A stretch of 64,000 bases of DNA from an uncultured Clostridia bacterium (GTDB taxonomy: Bacteria; Bacillota; Clostridia; TANB77; CAG-508), in NCBI GenBank assembly GCA_934177485.1, contig CAKPPF010000001.1:333476-397475 (forward strand), read 5' to 3'. Below the pieces are notes generated by a model. The model was given only the letters and a program-made list of their open reading frames with translations, did not search any database and had not been told where the DNA came from. Position numbers and translations under genes: made by a program. Shown piece after piece: positions 63,601 through 64,000 of the stretch (the first letter of the stretch is position 1; each line of letters begins with the position of its first letter).

Positions 63601-63677
63601 CCGCCCTTAGCTCAGTTGGTCAGAGCAACCGGCTCATAACCGGTGGGTCCTAGGTTCGAATCCTAGAGGGCGGACCA
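63601..63677 (+). tRNA. tRNA-Met (anticodon CAT, elongator-like)
   Basis: 77 nt with encoded CCA. Acceptor CCGCCCT/AGGGCGG, discriminator A, anticodon stem ACCGG/CCGGT with loop CTCATAA, T-arm TAGGTTCGAATCCTA. The C1-G72 pair and the absence of three G-C pairs in the anticodon stem argue against an initiator; a tRNA-Ile2 with lysidine cannot be excluded. Confidence 0.88.
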
Positions 63678-63712
63678 TTTTTTTATCTAATGATATATAG
63701 ATAAAAGAATAA

Positions 63713-63798
63713 GGGCAGGTGGCCGAGTGGCTAAAGGCGGCAGACTGTAAATCTGTTCTCATTTGAGTACGATGGTTCGAATCCATCCCTGCCCACCA
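63713..63798 (+). tRNA. tRNA-Tyr (anticodon GTA)
   Basis: 86 nt with encoded CCA and a long variable arm (class II). Acceptor GGGCAGG/CCTGCCC, anticodon stem GCAGA/TCTGT with loop CTGTAAA, T-arm GATGGTTCGAATCCATC. Confidence 0.95.
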
Positions 63799-64000
63799 TA
63801 AGAAAATCGTAACATGGTTACGATTTTTTTTATACACTTAAAGGGATGGATTCGAAAAGGAGTGGTCGAGTTGTGGGGCAGTTAAGGCTGCCACAGAACG
63901 AAGACAAAAACTGTCCGGTGGACAGTTTTTACGACGCGGCTTGTCGCAATCCAAATCCCTGCCCACCATAAGAAAATCGTAACATGGTTACGATTTTTTT
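63785..64000. repeat. 46-bp direct repeat of the tRNA-Tyr 3' end plus structured insert
   Basis: The segment 63785-63830 (last bases of tRNA-Tyr with CCA, then the terminator) is repeated exactly at 63955-64000. The 124 bp between carry an 11-bp palindrome AAAAACTGTCC/GGACAGTTTTT, a GGCAG/CTGCC stem, and AGGGATGGATTCG (63840-63852), the reverse complement of the tRNA-Tyr T-arm. No complete tRNA is formed. Confidence 0.75.
63803..63830 (+). terminator. Terminator of the tRNA cluster
   Basis: 11-bp stem AAAATCGTAAC / GTTACGATTTT with loop ATG and a T-run. Confidence 0.9.

Noticed and set aside
63601..63677. Initiator tRNA-fMet
   Set aside because: Position 1 pairs with position 72, and the anticodon stem is ACCGG/CCGGT, not three consecutive G-C pairs.
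63841..63970. A fourth tRNA gene at the window end
   Set aside because: It has a CCA end and tRNA-like pieces, but no 7-bp acceptor, no 5-bp T-stem with a TTCRA loop, and no anticodon arm could be built.

Overview
The window looks like the chromosome of a low-GC, endospore-forming anaerobic Firmicute of the class Clostridia. The grounds are very A+T-rich DNA with AGA/AAA-biased codons, strong GGAGG ribosome sites, consensus TTGACA/TATAAT promoters, spore genes (spoIVA, spoIIIAB-AH, a SleB-type hydrolase), Asp23/AmaP genes, IreB, a HrcA/CIRCE-type groESL control site and pilin-like N-termini of the clostridial GITLVAL type. No species name can be supported from sequence alone.

Layout. 1-6200: Mn-dependent pyrophosphatase (minus), then miaB, an HTH protein, mutS and a small Cys4 protein (plus). 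6200-16250: asparagine synthetase (minus), two unrecognised single-span membrane proteins, pyrG, a minus-strand mini-transcript that may be an sRNA or type I toxin, groES-groEL, a YefM/YoeB toxin-antitoxin pair, a leucine-rich-repeat gene remnant and a small membrane protein. 16250-26170: two Cys-rich micropeptides, a broken comM with dprA and yraN, serine dehydratase, spoIVA, a small alarmone synthetase, a pilin-like protein and glmU. 26220-30370: spoIIIAB-AH operon, with spoIIIAA not in front of it. 30500-39300: tmcAL, rnhA, a U32 peptidase-family protein, a third Cys-rich micropeptide, and a sortase D plus thioester/CnaB adhesin locus. 39570-47400: glycogen phosphorylase, a TadZ/CpaE-like gene cluster with unusual linker motifs, ireB-ruvX-DUF1292. 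47700-56230: asp23-amaP-DUF2273-nusB-xseA-xseB, a PAP2-like membrane protein, a frameshifted fhs, sleB-like hydrolase and mutS2 (minus). 56620-64000: site-2 protease, tsaD, phosphoesterase, acyl-CoA ligase, an unrecognised coiled-coil protein, thyA-folA and three tRNA genes (Gly, Met, Tyr), followed by a partial repeat of the tRNA-Tyr 3' end.

Structure not explained by genes. Two families of dispersed hairpin repeats fill many intergenic gaps. One (about 130-150 bp) has a fixed core with an extended -10 box and hairpins whose arms change in a compensatory way between copies. The other (about 20 bp) is a GGGCAGG-loop-CCTGCCC palindrome. All six frame-breaking insertions that I can resolve, in three genes (comM four, fhs one, adhesin one), are the same event: one extra C placed directly 5' of GG. 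That regularity suggests a systematic sequencing or assembly artefact or a very specific mutational process, and it affects how those genes should be read.
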